DNA of 13,986 bases from Candidatus Brocadia sp. (GCA_030837935.1 JAUQXU010000020.1:1-13986); one strand, 5' to 3'; shown: positions 1-6,949, counted from the first letter of the stretch. The notes: generated from the sequence alone by a model not told the origin. Numbers and translations are program-made.

Positions 1-1
1 T

Positions 2-310
2 TTTGTTTTGCACTCCAATTTTACAACGACTTTGGGGCAGGATGAAGAAATTAATGCAAAAAAATTATTCGAGTATCACTGCGCTACCTGCCATGGTGAA
101 GATGGTAAAGGTACGAAGAGGGGACGTGAGTTGAAGTCCCCAAATCTTGCAGACCCCGATTGGCAGGCCAAAAAAAAAGATGAGGAGATATTAAATTCCA
201 TTCTCAATGGCAAGAATAAGATGCCCCGATGGATTGATAAGTTAAAACCAGAAGAGATACACGCCCTGGCTAAGTACGTTCGAAAACTAGCTCCTAAAAA
301 GAGATTATGA
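2..310 (+). CDS. Mono-haem cytochrome c, 5' end cut off by the window
   Basis: This is a small class I cytochrome c, an electron carrier acting outside the cytoplasmic membrane. Numbering from the TTG at position 8, a CATCH haem c site lies at residues 25-29, followed by the GEDGKG stretch typical of small cytochromes c. A KMPRW motif puts the probable distal haem ligand at Met72, and a closing helix (HALAKYVRKL) ends the fold. The frame is open back to the window edge and no signal peptide is seen, so the real start and export signal almost certainly lie upstream; the TTG is not a convincing start. It stops 15 nt before the phosphofructokinase gene, so the two may be co-transcribed. Its redox partner cannot be told from the sequence. 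Confidence 0.88.
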   Translation, partial: FVLHSNFTTTLGQDEEINAKKLFEYHCATCHGEDGKGTKRGRELKSPNLADPDWQAKKKDEEILNSILNGKNKMPRWIDKLKPEEIHALAKYVRKLAPKKRL

Positions 311-325
311 GAAGAGTGACGTGAA

Positions 326-1408
326 ATGAAAAAAATTGGCGTATTAACAGGTGGAGGCGATTGCCCGGGGCTGAATGCCGTTATCCGTGCCATTGTGAAA
401 TCTGCATTTGTGAAATATAACTACGAAGTAATTGGGATTGAGGAGGGCTTTGATGGTCTTGTTTTACCAAATAAAACACGGACATTAACACCGTGGAACA
501 TTCGCGGAATCCTACCCATTGGTGGGACAATTCTGGGTACAACCAACCGGGCGAATCCCTTTAAATACAAAATCACAGAAGATGGAAAGTCTGAGGTAAG
601 AAATGTCTCTCACGAGGTGATAAAAAACATTCAATCGTTGGGTTTGGATGCCCTGATTGTCATCGGAGGTGACGGTTCTCTCAACATTGCCTGCGAGTTA
701 TTCAAAATGGGCTGTCCCATTGTTGGTGTTCCGAAGACTATCGATAATGACATCCTGGCAACGGATGTCACTTTTGGATTTAACACTGCTGTGCAAACAG
801 CGACTGAGGCATTGGACCGGTTACACACCACAGCGGAAAGTCATCATCGGGTTATGGTCGTGGAAGTCATGGGACGTTATGTGGGCTGGATAGCCTTAGA
901 GACTGGGATCGCCGGCGGAGCGGATGTAATCCTCATCCCGGAAATTCCCTTTGATATTGAAAAAGTAGGACGGAAGATTATTGATCGTAAGAATAGTGGC
1001 AGTAGATCGAGCATTGTGGTTGTGTCCGAAGGTGCAATCCCCATGGGGGGCGATGTTTCCGTACTTTACACCGCGGAGGCGGGTGGCAGCGCTGAACGTC
1101 TCGGTGGAATTGGGAACAAGGTTGGGGCAAATATCAAGTGTGCCGGAATGGAGGTGCGCGTCACCGTCCTGGGACACTTGCAGAGGGGTGGTTCTCCCTG
1201 CGCCTTTGATCGTATTCTCTCAACTCAATTTGGTGTATCCGTGGTAGATCTGATCGCCAAGAAAAGGCTCGGCGAGATGGTTTGTTTAAGAGGGCAAAGG
1301 ATCGAATCTGTTCCCCTGAGCGAGGTCGCTAAGGGTCAAAAAAAAGTCCCAACAGAAGAAGGATTGGTAAAAACAGCAGAATCGATAGGGATTAGTTTTG
1401 GTAGGTAG
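326..1408 (+). CDS. pfkA: 6-phosphofructokinase (ATP-type, clade III-like)
   Basis: This cytoplasmic glycolytic enzyme phosphorylates fructose 6-phosphate to fructose 1,6-bisphosphate. At 360 residues it is longer than the ~320-residue E. coli PfkA and matches the 'mixed-substrate' group. GGGDCPGLNA near residue 9 and the GGDGS loop at 114-118 form the nucleotide site. PKTIDND at 136-142 holds the catalytic Asp140 (E. coli Asp127), and MGRYVGW at 182-188 binds the sugar phosphate. Gly117 (E. coli 104) argues for ATP rather than PPi, which usually goes with Asp there. Lys137 (E. coli Gly124) is the residue normally seen in PPi enzymes, though some ATP enzymes also have Gly plus Lys. ATP use is therefore likely but not proven. 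The ATG follows a GAAGAG-like ribosome site 15 nt after the cytochrome gene. Confidence 0.95.
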   Translation: MKKIGVLTGGGDCPGLNAVIRAIVKSAFVKYNYEVIGIEEGFDGLVLPNKTRTLTPWNIRGILPIGGTILGTTNRANPFKYKITEDGKSEVRNVSHEVIKNIQSLGLDALIVIGGDGSLNIACELFKMGCPIVGVPKTIDNDILATDVTFGFNTAVQTATEALDRLHTTAESHHRVMVVEVMGRYVGWIALETGIAGGADVILIPEIPFDIEKVGRKIIDRKNSGSRSSIVVVSEGAIPMGGDVSVLYTAEAGGSAERLGGIGNKVGANIKCAGMEVRVTVLGHLQRGGSPCAFDRILSTQFGVSVVDLIAKKRLGEMVCLRGQRIESVPLSEVAKGQKKVPTEEGLVKTAESIGISFGR

Positions 1409-1463
1409 TTGTAAAATGATATTTTGTCAAATCTTTATCATTAATTATTAGGAAGACGTCGTT

Positions 1464-1990
1464 TTGAGTATGGAATATATCATCATTGGTAATGGGGTTG
1501 CCGGAACAGAAGCGGCAAAGAACATCCGTAAAAGAGACCCTTTGGCAGAAATAAAGATTTTTACGCAGGATCATTATCCCTTTTATTCCAGACAAAGAAT
1601 ACCTGAATTGTTGACGAAAAAAGTCGCGGTCGAAGGTATCTTCGTATACAACCTTGAGTGGTATCATAAAAATAAGATTCAGTTGTGCCTGAACTGTACG
1701 GTGAAGAGTATCGATCCCAAAAATCAAAAAATTACCCTCACTGATGGGTGACGTCCTAACAGAGGATAAAACTACAGGACAGATCAAAATAAAGGACACA
1801 GCTAAGTATATATATAAAAAGCTCTTCATTAAAGACGGACGGCTTATTGGCGCAATTCTTTTAGGTGTTAATAAAAATGCATCCGAGCTGTTGCAACTTA
1901 TGGAAAAGAAGGTGGACGTAGGCAGGTTTTAAGGAAAAGATATTGGAAACAGATTTTGATATGAAAAGTATAGTGAGAGAGGCCGTGTAG
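1464..1990 (+). pseudogene. Internally deleted, frameshifted FAD/NAD(P)-dependent oxidoreductase
   Basis: The first piece (1464-1751) is the N-terminus of a pyridine nucleotide-disulfide type oxidoreductase like those of nitrite reductase, NADH oxidase or rubredoxin reductase. It has the FAD motif GNGVAG at residues 9-14 and a YPFYSRQRIPELL segment. It stops at TGA 1749 just where the family continues into its central domain. The second piece (1744-1932) in another frame resembles the family's C-terminal end (GRLIGAILLGVN, then LLQLMEKKVDVGRF). It ends at TAA within a TTTTAAG run; dropping one T continues the reading as KEKILETDFDMKSIVREAV to TAG at 1988-1990. Intact relatives are about 400 residues or more, so the central NAD(P)-binding part is missing. 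A translationally coupled two-piece relic made via ATGGGTGA is possible but less likely than decay. Confidence 0.75.
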
Positions 1991-2062
1991 AAGTTTTGAA
2001 GAAAAGTAAGACGCGGAAATGCTGCGTAAAAAATACTTAAAATAACCTCTTTTTATCAAATA

Positions 2063-2102
2063 ATTGTCCAGACAATAGGGTAAACCCTAGGTGCGCTGCA
2101 CC
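2063..2102. promoter_or_regulatory. Three consecutive short inverted repeats upstream of the lipoprotein gene
   Basis: Three dyads follow one another directly. ATTGTC-CA-GACAAT lies at 2063-2076, TAGGGT-AA-ACCCTA at 2076-2089, and GGTGC-GCT-GCACC at 2090-2102. The ribosome site (AGAAAGG) of the lipoprotein gene starts right after them. The first looks like an operator half-site pair, and the last could form a small hairpin in the leader RNA. No regulator can be named. Short dyads also arise by chance, but three end-to-end with two-to-three-base centres is uncommon. Confidence 0.35.
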
Positions 2103-2119
2103 AGAAAGGATGTAAAAGT

Positions 2120-2563
2120 ATGAAAAAGATTGAATTTGTGGCAGCAATATTTGTCCCTCTGTTTTTAATGACGGCTTGTAGCAAGGAGACGCCTGAAAAA
2201 GGAGAAACCCATGTATCGACAGAGGATGTCAAACGTGAAACAGGGGAAGCCCTTGAAACGAAAAAAACTTACCTGGCACAGCAAAAAGAGAAATACCAGA
2301 AGGATACTGAATCAACATTGAACTACCTCAGTGATAAGATAAAAGACCTTCAGGCAAAGGCCGAGCAAGCAGGAACAGATACCAAGGCCAAGTACAATGA
2401 GATAATTGAAGGATTACAAAAGAAGCAAGGAGAAGCACAAAATAAATTACATGATCTCAAATCGAAAAGTGCCGATGCCTGGGAGGATGTTAAATCTGGA
2501 ATGGATGCAGCCCTGGAAAATTTGAACAATTCTTATAACGATGCTGTTTCCCATTTCAAATAA
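2120..2563 (+). CDS. Coiled-coil lipoprotein, Sll1863-like
   Basis: This is a 147-residue lipoprotein, probably anchored in a membrane facing the periplasm. A short signal peptide ends in LMTAC with the lipidated Cys at residue 20. After a charged linker, residues 45-147 are almost entirely amphipathic helix rich in Lys, Glu, Gln and Ala, as in coiled coils. The C-terminal ~80 residues match the protein at 6610-6897 along the whole length, sharing AKAE-AG-D-K-KY, DAWE-VK and the V-S-FK end. That domain resembles cyanobacterial Sll1863-type stress proteins, whose biochemical role is unknown. A ribosome site (GAAAGG) precedes the ATG. The next gene starts 24 nt downstream, suggesting an operon with the two membrane-associated genes that follow. 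Confidence 0.8.
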   Translation: MKKIEFVAAIFVPLFLMTACSKETPEKGETHVSTEDVKRETGEALETKKTYLAQQKEKYQKDTESTLNYLSDKIKDLQAKAEQAGTDTKAKYNEIIEGLQKKQGEAQNKLHDLKSKSADAWEDVKSGMDAALENLNNSYNDAVSHFK

Positions 2564-2587
2564 TTTTCGTACAGGTAAGAGAAAATT

Positions 2588-2998
2588 ATGAAGACCAAAA
2601 AGATGATTTACCATCTTATTTTGTGTATTTTAACGGATCTTGTGAAACAAGACAAACAAACATTCACAAGTTTTGCAAAAATTAAAATTAAGGCAGTGAT
2701 TTACTACATCGAAGCCATTCGATTTATACGGCGAATATGTATCGGTATATTTCTCTTAATTTTGATTTTCGTTGTAATGATCAGTGGTTTTATATTTTTG
2801 CACGTATCGTTTCTTTATTATTTTCCTTTGAGTAAAGAAGTAAAGGCGTTAGTTATCTTTTCACTCGGCATTTTCTATTTTCTGATCTCACTAGGGGTTC
2901 TTCTTTACTTTACTTCACAGAGATTTTGGATGAAATTTTCGAAAGCAAATACATTGATACAAAAAGTTTTGAGTACGGTTTCTGAAGATAAAAAATAA
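2588..2998 (+). CDS. Two-helix membrane protein, YqjE / holin-X-like
   Basis: This is a small inner-membrane protein of unknown role. It has a basic N-terminal segment (about residues 1-48), then two long hydrophobic helices (about 49-77 and 87-108) and a short basic cytoplasmic tail. That layout and size match the YqjE / putative holin-X superfamily. The next gene encodes a DUF883 (YqjD-like) protein, recalling the enterobacterial yqjC-yqjD-yqjE neighbourhood, which supports the assignment. Sequence identity to YqjE is weak by eye, so the family name is an inference from topology and context. The stop codon lies 20 nt before the following GTG start. The gene is notably AT-rich. Confidence 0.65.
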   Translation: MKTKKMIYHLILCILTDLVKQDKQTFTSFAKIKIKAVIYYIEAIRFIRRICIGIFLLILIFVVMISGFIFLHVSFLYYFPLSKEVKALVIFSLGIFYFLISLGVLLYFTSQRFWMKFSKANTLIQKVLSTVSEDKK

Positions 2999-3018
2999 AT
3001 GAGAAAGGAGATGGCACT

Positions 3019-3372
3019 GTGGATAAGCAAACTAAAGAAAGTGCGGGAGACATATTAAAAATTGACGAAGCACTTGGATTGCTGAATAGAGAATTAAAAG
3101 GAAAGAGTGATGAGATCAATCGATTGATTAGTGAAAAATATACAAACCTCAAAGAGATCATAAGTGGGGCAACACACACGGGCAAGGAAACGATAGAAAA
3201 AACACGGAAAACTTTGGAAGAGGTTGTCGCTAGGGGAGAGGAAAAAACGAAAGAAATAGGGACGGAAATTGATAGGAGAGTTCGTACAAATCCATGGTTG
3301 GCTGTGGGTATTGCTGCCGTCAGTGGTTTCCTTTTATGCTATATTATCCAAGCAGGCAAACGTCCAAAGTGA
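3019..3372 (+). CDS. DUF883 (YqjD/ElaB-type) membrane-anchored protein
   Basis: This 117-residue protein has a long charged helical part (residues 12-86) and one C-terminal transmembrane helix (93-110) preceded by RRVRTNPWLAVGIAA. That arrangement is the hallmark of the YqjD/ElaB family: a cytoplasmic coiled coil tied to the inner membrane. In E. coli these proteins bind ribosomes and are induced on entry to stationary phase by RpoS; whether that holds here is unknown. The start is GTG at 3019 because AGGAG at 3006-3010 is well spaced for it. An ATG at 3011 is in a different frame. Its neighbours are a YqjE-like protein and several tiny membrane stress proteins. Confidence 0.85.
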   Translation: MDKQTKESAGDILKIDEALGLLNRELKGKSDEINRLISEKYTNLKEIISGATHTGKETIEKTRKTLEEVVARGEEKTKEIGTEIDRRVRTNPWLAVGIAAVSGFLLCYIIQAGKRPK

Positions 3373-3539
3373 TTAGCAAGTTTTTCGTTCTTTGATAATG
3401 CACTTTGTCGACGAGAATTCAAGCACGGAATTAATAGCCTGCTTGAAATATTCAAAACTGCGCAAAAAGACGCCGGAATAGGCAAAAAAGCAAGACTAAA
3501 AATCTAAATACTTAACCAAAAAAAGAAAGGATAATTGCT

Positions 3540-3689
3540 ATGCTTTACACTATCGTTGCAGTTCTGGTCATATTGTGGATACTGGGTCTGGTCACTTCCA
3601 CCACCATGAGCGGTCTCATTCACATTCTTCTGGTGATCGCCATTGTGGTCGTCGTGCTTAGGGTCATTCGAGGCCGAAAATCTTCGTGA
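3540..3689 (+). CDS. lmo0937-family small membrane protein (49 aa)
   Basis: This very small hydrophobic protein starts MLYTIVAVLVILWILG and continues with a TTMSGLIHILLVIAIVVVVL helix and a basic end RVIRGRK. The order (helix, short polar turn, GGxIH-like motif, second helix, basic tail) fits the lmo0937 family of about 50 residues, found in many bacteria and of unknown function. GAAAGGA at 3525-3531 sits 8 nt before the ATG. The DUF3185 gene begins 44 nt after the stop. Both protein ends are intact, so it looks functional. Confidence 0.82.
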   Translation: MLYTIVAVLVILWILGLVTSTTMSGLIHILLVIAIVVVVLRVIRGRKSS

Positions 3690-3733
3690 TCATTTTGCGT
3701 GGTCAGGTATGAAAATCAAAGGAGGATTTTTCT

Positions 3734-3940
3734 ATGAACAAAATAGTCTCGCTCGCAACTCTTGCCGGGGGTATCCTGCTTATAATCTTTGGCGTCAGTG
3801 CATCGAAGTCATTCAGTTCTGACATTTCCCGATTTTTTACCGGCTCACCTACCGACAAGGCGATATGGATGTTGGTCTGCGGCGCTGTCGCGACCGTTAT
3901 CGGGCTGGTGGGACTGTCGCGTTGGTCAAAGGGAAGTTGA
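3734..3940 (+). CDS. DUF3185 family small membrane protein
   Basis: This is a 68-residue protein with two hydrophobic helices (about residues 5-23 and 43-62). They are joined by a loop, SSDISRFFTGSPTDKAIW, which is the conserved signature of DUF3185. The function of the family is unknown. The start is clear: GGAGG at 3721-3725 lies 8 nt before the ATG. Base composition is visibly richer in GC than the genes at 2588-3372 and 4108-4665, hinting that this tract was put together from different sources. It clusters with other short stress-associated membrane proteins. Confidence 0.88.
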   Translation: MNKIVSLATLAGGILLIIFGVSASKSFSSDISRFFTGSPTDKAIWMLVCGAVATVIGLVGLSRWSKGS

Positions 3941-4107
3941 GGGTGTAGGCATGTTTTTACATCTATTACACAAAAGCCAGAATCTTTTCGGAAGTTGGGA
4001 AAAAAACCGATGTTTTTGGTCGATTTTCTACTGTGGCAGGGGGAAATGCTTGGCTGATACGGTTCGGGATGTCAGAGGCTTTGCAGGATATAGAAAGGAA
4101 AGGTAAA

Positions 4108-4665
4108 ATGAGCTATAAAAGCATAAAGAAAAACATAGGGTTTGGTTTACTCGCGATCTTTGGGTACTATCTAGTCTGCTTGTTGTTGCCCACCCTTGCT
4201 AATGCACAGTCTAGTATAACGACTACAGATAAAAAGTATATTACTCAAGCCGCAAAAGATGCCCTTCAAAAGTTTCAAGACAAAACGATAGATAGTCTAT
4301 TGCCGGATTATATCTGTAGTTCTTTGGAGCAGTATCGGGAATTGCTAAAACAAGCCACCAAAATTGATAAATTACATGATACAGAAATAAAAAAGCTAGC
4401 GGATGAGTGTGAAAAGATTTTTAATGGCCTCTATAATGCTGTACAAAAAGAGAGAATTATTGAGGAGAAAACAGGAAGAAGAGGAAGTATTGATGATTGC
4501 TTAATTAATTGCGAGAGCACCCACTCAAGACGTATAAAGCAAACAGATACACATGACTGGTTTGGCAGATTTAATTGTAATTTAGATGCATCAGGTTGTC
4601 TGATTGGATGCTACGTCTATGTAGCAAATAATGCGAGACAAAAAGGAGGAATTCCGAAAGACTGA
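4108..4665 (+). CDS. Exported Cys-rich protein of unknown function
   Basis: I do not recognise this gene. The 185-residue product has a signal peptide with a hydrophobic core at residues 11-30 and probable cleavage after ANA (31-33). The mature part is helical and charged to about residue 125, then becomes cysteine-rich. CLINC lies at 131-135 and CLIGC at 164-168, a twin CX3C arrangement, with further cysteines at 70, 101 and 157. In the periplasm these probably form disulfides; twin CX3C pairs commonly staple two helices together. The frame is open further upstream to 4033, but the ATG at 4108 has GAAAGGAAAGG at 4093-4103 and gives a clean signal peptide, so it is preferred. The gene is AT-rich. 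Confidence 0.72.
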   Translation: MSYKSIKKNIGFGLLAIFGYYLVCLLLPTLANAQSSITTTDKKYITQAAKDALQKFQDKTIDSLLPDYICSSLEQYRELLKQATKIDKLHDTEIKKLADECEKIFNGLYNAVQKERIIEEKTGRRGSIDDCLINCESTHSRRIKQTDTHDWFGRFNCNLDASGCLIGCYVYVANNARQKGGIPKD

Positions 4666-4821
4666 TTACTTGAGAGTAAACGCCTTACCAGCAAAAATGA
4701 TATTCGGGAATATGTTAGGAAGTGTTCGTAAATAAACTTGAACAGATTAAAAAAACCACAGTATCGTATGTGCATGGTTAGCAAAGAGTATATGCAACTA
4801 AACACGAGGAAGGAGGAGCTT

Positions 4822-5637
4822 ATGCAAGGCAGCGAGTTTATTGAAGTTGAGACAAACGTCCGTCTCCACATTCGGGATTGGGGGCAAGGCAAGACAATCG
4901 TGTTCATTCCTGGATGGCCTTTGAGCCACGAGATGTATGAGTATCAGTTCACTAAGTTGCCGAAGCAAGGTTATCGTTGCGTGGGTATTACGCTGCGAGG
5001 CTTCGGCAAATCGTCCAAGCCCTGGGGCGAATACACCTATGAGGTCTTTGCGGATGATGTCAAGAAAGTGCTTGAGGCACTTGATCTGCGCGACGTCACA
5101 CTGGTCGGTTTTTCAATGGGCGGTGCTATTGCCTTACATTACATGGCCCGCCACAAAGGGGAGAGAGTATCAAAGCTGGCTCTCTGTGGTGCGGCAGCAC
5201 CGAGCTTCATCAAAAGACCTGGTTTCCAATACGGCTTGGAGCCAGCAGCCGTTAATGGTTTCATCGAGTTGTGCTACGCAGACAGAGCAAAGCTTAATGA
5301 GGATTTTGGCAAAATCTTTTTTCGCAGCGAGAATGCAGTGAGTCTAAAGCTTGGCGAGTGGTTTTACCATATGGGAATGGAAGCATCTCCTCATGCTACT
5401 GCAGCCTGTCTTATTGCACTGCGGGACACTGATCTGCGTGGCGACATGGCAAAGGTCAACGTGCCGACTATGATTTTACACGCCACGCAGGACAAGATAT
5501 GCCTTTTTAAGCTGGCGGAAGCGATGGCGTCAGGAATTAAGGGGGCAAAACTGATCGGATTCGAGAACAGCGGGCACGCCTTATTCTACGAAGAGAAAGA
5601 GAAGTTCAACGCCGAGCTAATGAACTTCGTTGGTTAA
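4822..5637 (+). CDS. Alpha/beta hydrolase, haloperoxidase/aryl-esterase-like
   Basis: This is a 271-residue cytoplasmic alpha/beta-hydrolase that probably hydrolyses an ester or a related small substrate. The oxyanion region FIPGWPLSHEMYEYQ lies near residue 28, and GFSMGG at 96-101 gives the nucleophile Ser98. HATQDKI supplies Asp224 and the SGHALFYEE segment His252, so the catalytic triad is complete. The pattern resembles cofactor-free haloperoxidases and aryl esterases, whose 'haloperoxidase' activity is usually a side reaction. The substrate cannot be told. The frame is open from 4738, but AGGAGGAG at 4811-4818 fits the ATG at 4822. GC content is higher than in the gene before it. Confidence 0.9.
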   Translation: MQGSEFIEVETNVRLHIRDWGQGKTIVFIPGWPLSHEMYEYQFTKLPKQGYRCVGITLRGFGKSSKPWGEYTYEVFADDVKKVLEALDLRDVTLVGFSMGGAIALHYMARHKGERVSKLALCGAAAPSFIKRPGFQYGLEPAAVNGFIELCYADRAKLNEDFGKIFFRSENAVSLKLGEWFYHMGMEASPHATAACLIALRDTDLRGDMAKVNVPTMILHATQDKICLFKLAEAMASGIKGAKLIGFENSGHALFYEEKEKFNAELMNFVG

Positions 5638-5673
5638 ATGCTATAGTAGTCTATATCAATTTCAGAGGTACTC

Positions 5674-5748
5674 ATGAACTTTTCCTACGCCCTGAGAATT
5701 GTGCGGGAAGTAGTGAATCTGCCACCCGAGAAACACCGGATATGCTGA
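5674..5748 (+). other. Possible 24-codon peptide or coding remnant
   Basis: In the gene-poor stretch 5638-5848 the only candidate is an ATG preceded by AGAGGT at 5664-5669, opening a 24-codon frame that ends at TGA 5746-5748. The predicted peptide (MNFSYALRIVREVVNLPPEK and four more residues) is amphipathic and has no family I know. It may be the head of a decayed gene or chance. The rest of the stretch shows no clear promoter or hairpin. Confidence 0.2.
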
Positions 5749-5848
5749 ACAAATAAAGGACAGCGGCGACCTTGGCTCTCGTCCACCGTCCGAATATCCA
5801 TGCCGGGAGAGCGAAAAAACGTTAGCGTATAAAGAAAGGAGCGTTTTT

Positions 5849-5958
5849 ATGATTGTATACTTTTAGAACCAGTACTGGTTCTGGTTATAGGCATATTAAT
5901 CTTGCTTGTGCCAAGGCTATTAAGTTCTCTCATTATCAGGAGGAGAAATTATGGATAA
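5849..5958 (+). pseudogene. Frameshifted, truncated DUF3096-like remnant
   Basis: A good ribosome site (AAAGGAG, 5835-5841) and ATG at 5849 open a frame that dies after five codons. One base out of phase, from about 5857, the DNA reads ILLEPVLVLVIGILILLVPR and then LLSSLI. This strongly resembles the core of DUF3096 proteins (a short hydrophobic helix, G-ILIL, PRLL). The usual second half of the family is missing: the frame runs into the ribosome site of the next gene and stops at TAA 5956-5958. It therefore looks like a small membrane protein gene broken by a one-base loss and a 3' truncation. Assignment rests on about 25 residues. Confidence 0.5.
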
Positions 5959-6274
5959 AGCAAATGTGGTCAAGCGTTTTTTTGTAGGCCTTTTTTTGGT
6001 TGGGTGGATTGCCGGTAGTTTTGGCTGTGCGGGGACTGCAACGCGCGAAAGCAGCGGGGAGTATATCGATTCTTCTGTTCTTACGGCCAAGGTCAAGGCG
6101 GCAATATTTAATGATCCTATGCTTAAAGTGCTCCAGATTAATGTTGAAACCTTCAAGGGAGTTGTGCAGTTGAGCGGCTTCGTGGATTCCCCGGAGGCCG
6201 CTGCCAGGGCCGTGGAAGTGGCGAGATCGGTCGAGGGAGTCAAGGCTGTTAAAAACAACATGTCCGTGAAATGA
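5951..6274 (+). CDS. BON-domain protein, probable lipoprotein (OsmY-like)
   Basis: This is a 107-residue envelope protein. The N-terminus is a signal sequence with a hydrophobic core at 10-22 and Cys26 in SFGC. This is an imperfect lipobox because of the Phe at -2, so lipidation is likely but unproven. Residues 38-107 form one BON domain: a helix (SSVLTAKVKAAIFND), beta strands (INVETFKGVVQLSGFV), a second helix (SPEAAARAVEVARS) and the closing GVKAVKNNM. BON domains are thought to bind phospholipid and occur in osmotically induced OsmY. AGGAGGAG at 5938-5945 gives a strong start and also overlaps the end of the broken DUF3096 frame. Confidence 0.88.
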   Translation: MDKANVVKRFFVGLFLVGWIAGSFGCAGTATRESSGEYIDSSVLTAKVKAAIFNDPMLKVLQINVETFKGVVQLSGFVDSPEAAARAVEVARSVEGVKAVKNNMSVK

Positions 6275-6339
6275 ACAGGCTAGACCTATTTTTTAAAGAT
6301 ACTTTAGTTTGACCTTCTTTTTTTAACGGGAGAACGAAT

Positions 6340-6498
6340 ATGCCAATTAGCACAATCTTAATCGTAGTTCTGATCCTAATCCTTTTGGGAGTAATCCCAA
6401 CCTGGCCACATAGCCGGTCGTGGGGTTATGCACCCACCGGCGTGATCGGCCTGATAGTGGTAATCATACTGATACTGATGTTGTTGGGTAGATTTTAG
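6340..6498 (+). CDS. DUF3309 family small membrane protein (52 aa)
   Basis: This tiny hydrophobic protein consists of a first helix (STILIVVLILILLGVIP), the motif TWPHSRSWGYAPTG, and a second helix ending in LLGRF. The P-WPHSRSWGY signature identifies the DUF3309 family, which is about 50 residues long and has no known function. GGGAGA at 6328-6333 precedes the ATG. It is complete at both ends. Like the lmo0937, DUF3185 and DUF3096 members nearby, it is a short two-helix membrane protein. Confidence 0.87.
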   Translation: MPISTILIVVLILILLGVIPTWPHSRSWGYAPTGVIGLIVVIILILMLLGRF

Positions 6499-6609
6499 TC
6501 ATGAGAGGAGATCAAAAATAAGACGGTGTACCATGATAAGGCTATCACCAAGTGGCTGTGAAAGGCCACGCCTTGTAACACGAAACCATTTTAAGGAAAG
6601 GAATATACG

Positions 6610-6897
6610 ATGGAAACGAAAGACGCGTATAAGCAAAAGATGAAGAAGCAACTGCAAGAGTCGAAAGCTCAGATTGACCTATTGGCTGCGAAGGCTGAGA
6701 ACGCAGGAGCAGACGTGAAGCTCAAGTACGCCCAGGAACTCGATAAATTACGCGACAAACAGCGTATTGCCTCTGAAAAACTGAAGGCGGTGGAAGAGGC
6801 CAGTGACGATGCGTGGGAGAAGGTCAAAGCGACCACGGATAAGGTTGTGGATGACCTTAAGGCTGGTGTAGCCCACGTCGTTTCCTATTTCAAGTAA
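6610..6897 (+). CDS. Sll1863-family-like coiled-coil stress protein, cytoplasmic paralogue
   Basis: This 95-residue, almost entirely helical protein has no signal peptide. It starts METKDAYKQKMKKQLQ and carries the Sll1863-type pattern: AKAENAGADVK, then LDKLRDKQ, SDDAWEKVKATTD and the end VSYFK. It aligns over its length with the C-terminal part of the lipoprotein at 2120-2563, so the two are paralogues placed in different compartments. The family's biochemical function is not known; cyanobacterial members are linked to stress. AAGGAAAGGA at 6593-6602 precedes the ATG. A small dyad (GTGGC/GCCAC, 6552-6569) lies upstream in the leader. Confidence 0.78.
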   Translation: METKDAYKQKMKKQLQESKAQIDLLAAKAENAGADVKLKYAQELDKLRDKQRIASEKLKAVEEASDDAWEKVKATTDKVVDDLKAGVAHVVSYFK

Positions 6898-6949
6898 AGC
6901 AATGGCCGTTTAAATTGTCTGGATCCAGGGGAAAGGAATAAGGTGTAAA

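Noticed and set aside
76..393. Minus-strand open frames opposite the cytochrome and other genes, including 12261-12917 and 12957-13343
   Set aside because: They lie antisense to well-supported genes, lack ribosome sites and have no recognisable motifs; coding signals are all on the + strand.
1415..1442. AATGATA/TATCATT hairpin after the phosphofructokinase gene as a terminator
   Set aside because: The stem is only 7 AT pairs with a 14-nt loop and no T-tract follows, so it is too weak to call.
4033..4107. Upstream extension of the exported Cys-rich protein
   Set aside because: The extra 25 residues would bury the signal peptide, and the strong ribosome site lies just before 4108.
4738..4821. 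Upstream extension of the alpha/beta hydrolase
   Set aside because: The start at 4738 would be a TTG without a ribosome site, while AGGAGGAG sits right before the ATG at 4822 and the family usually begins there.
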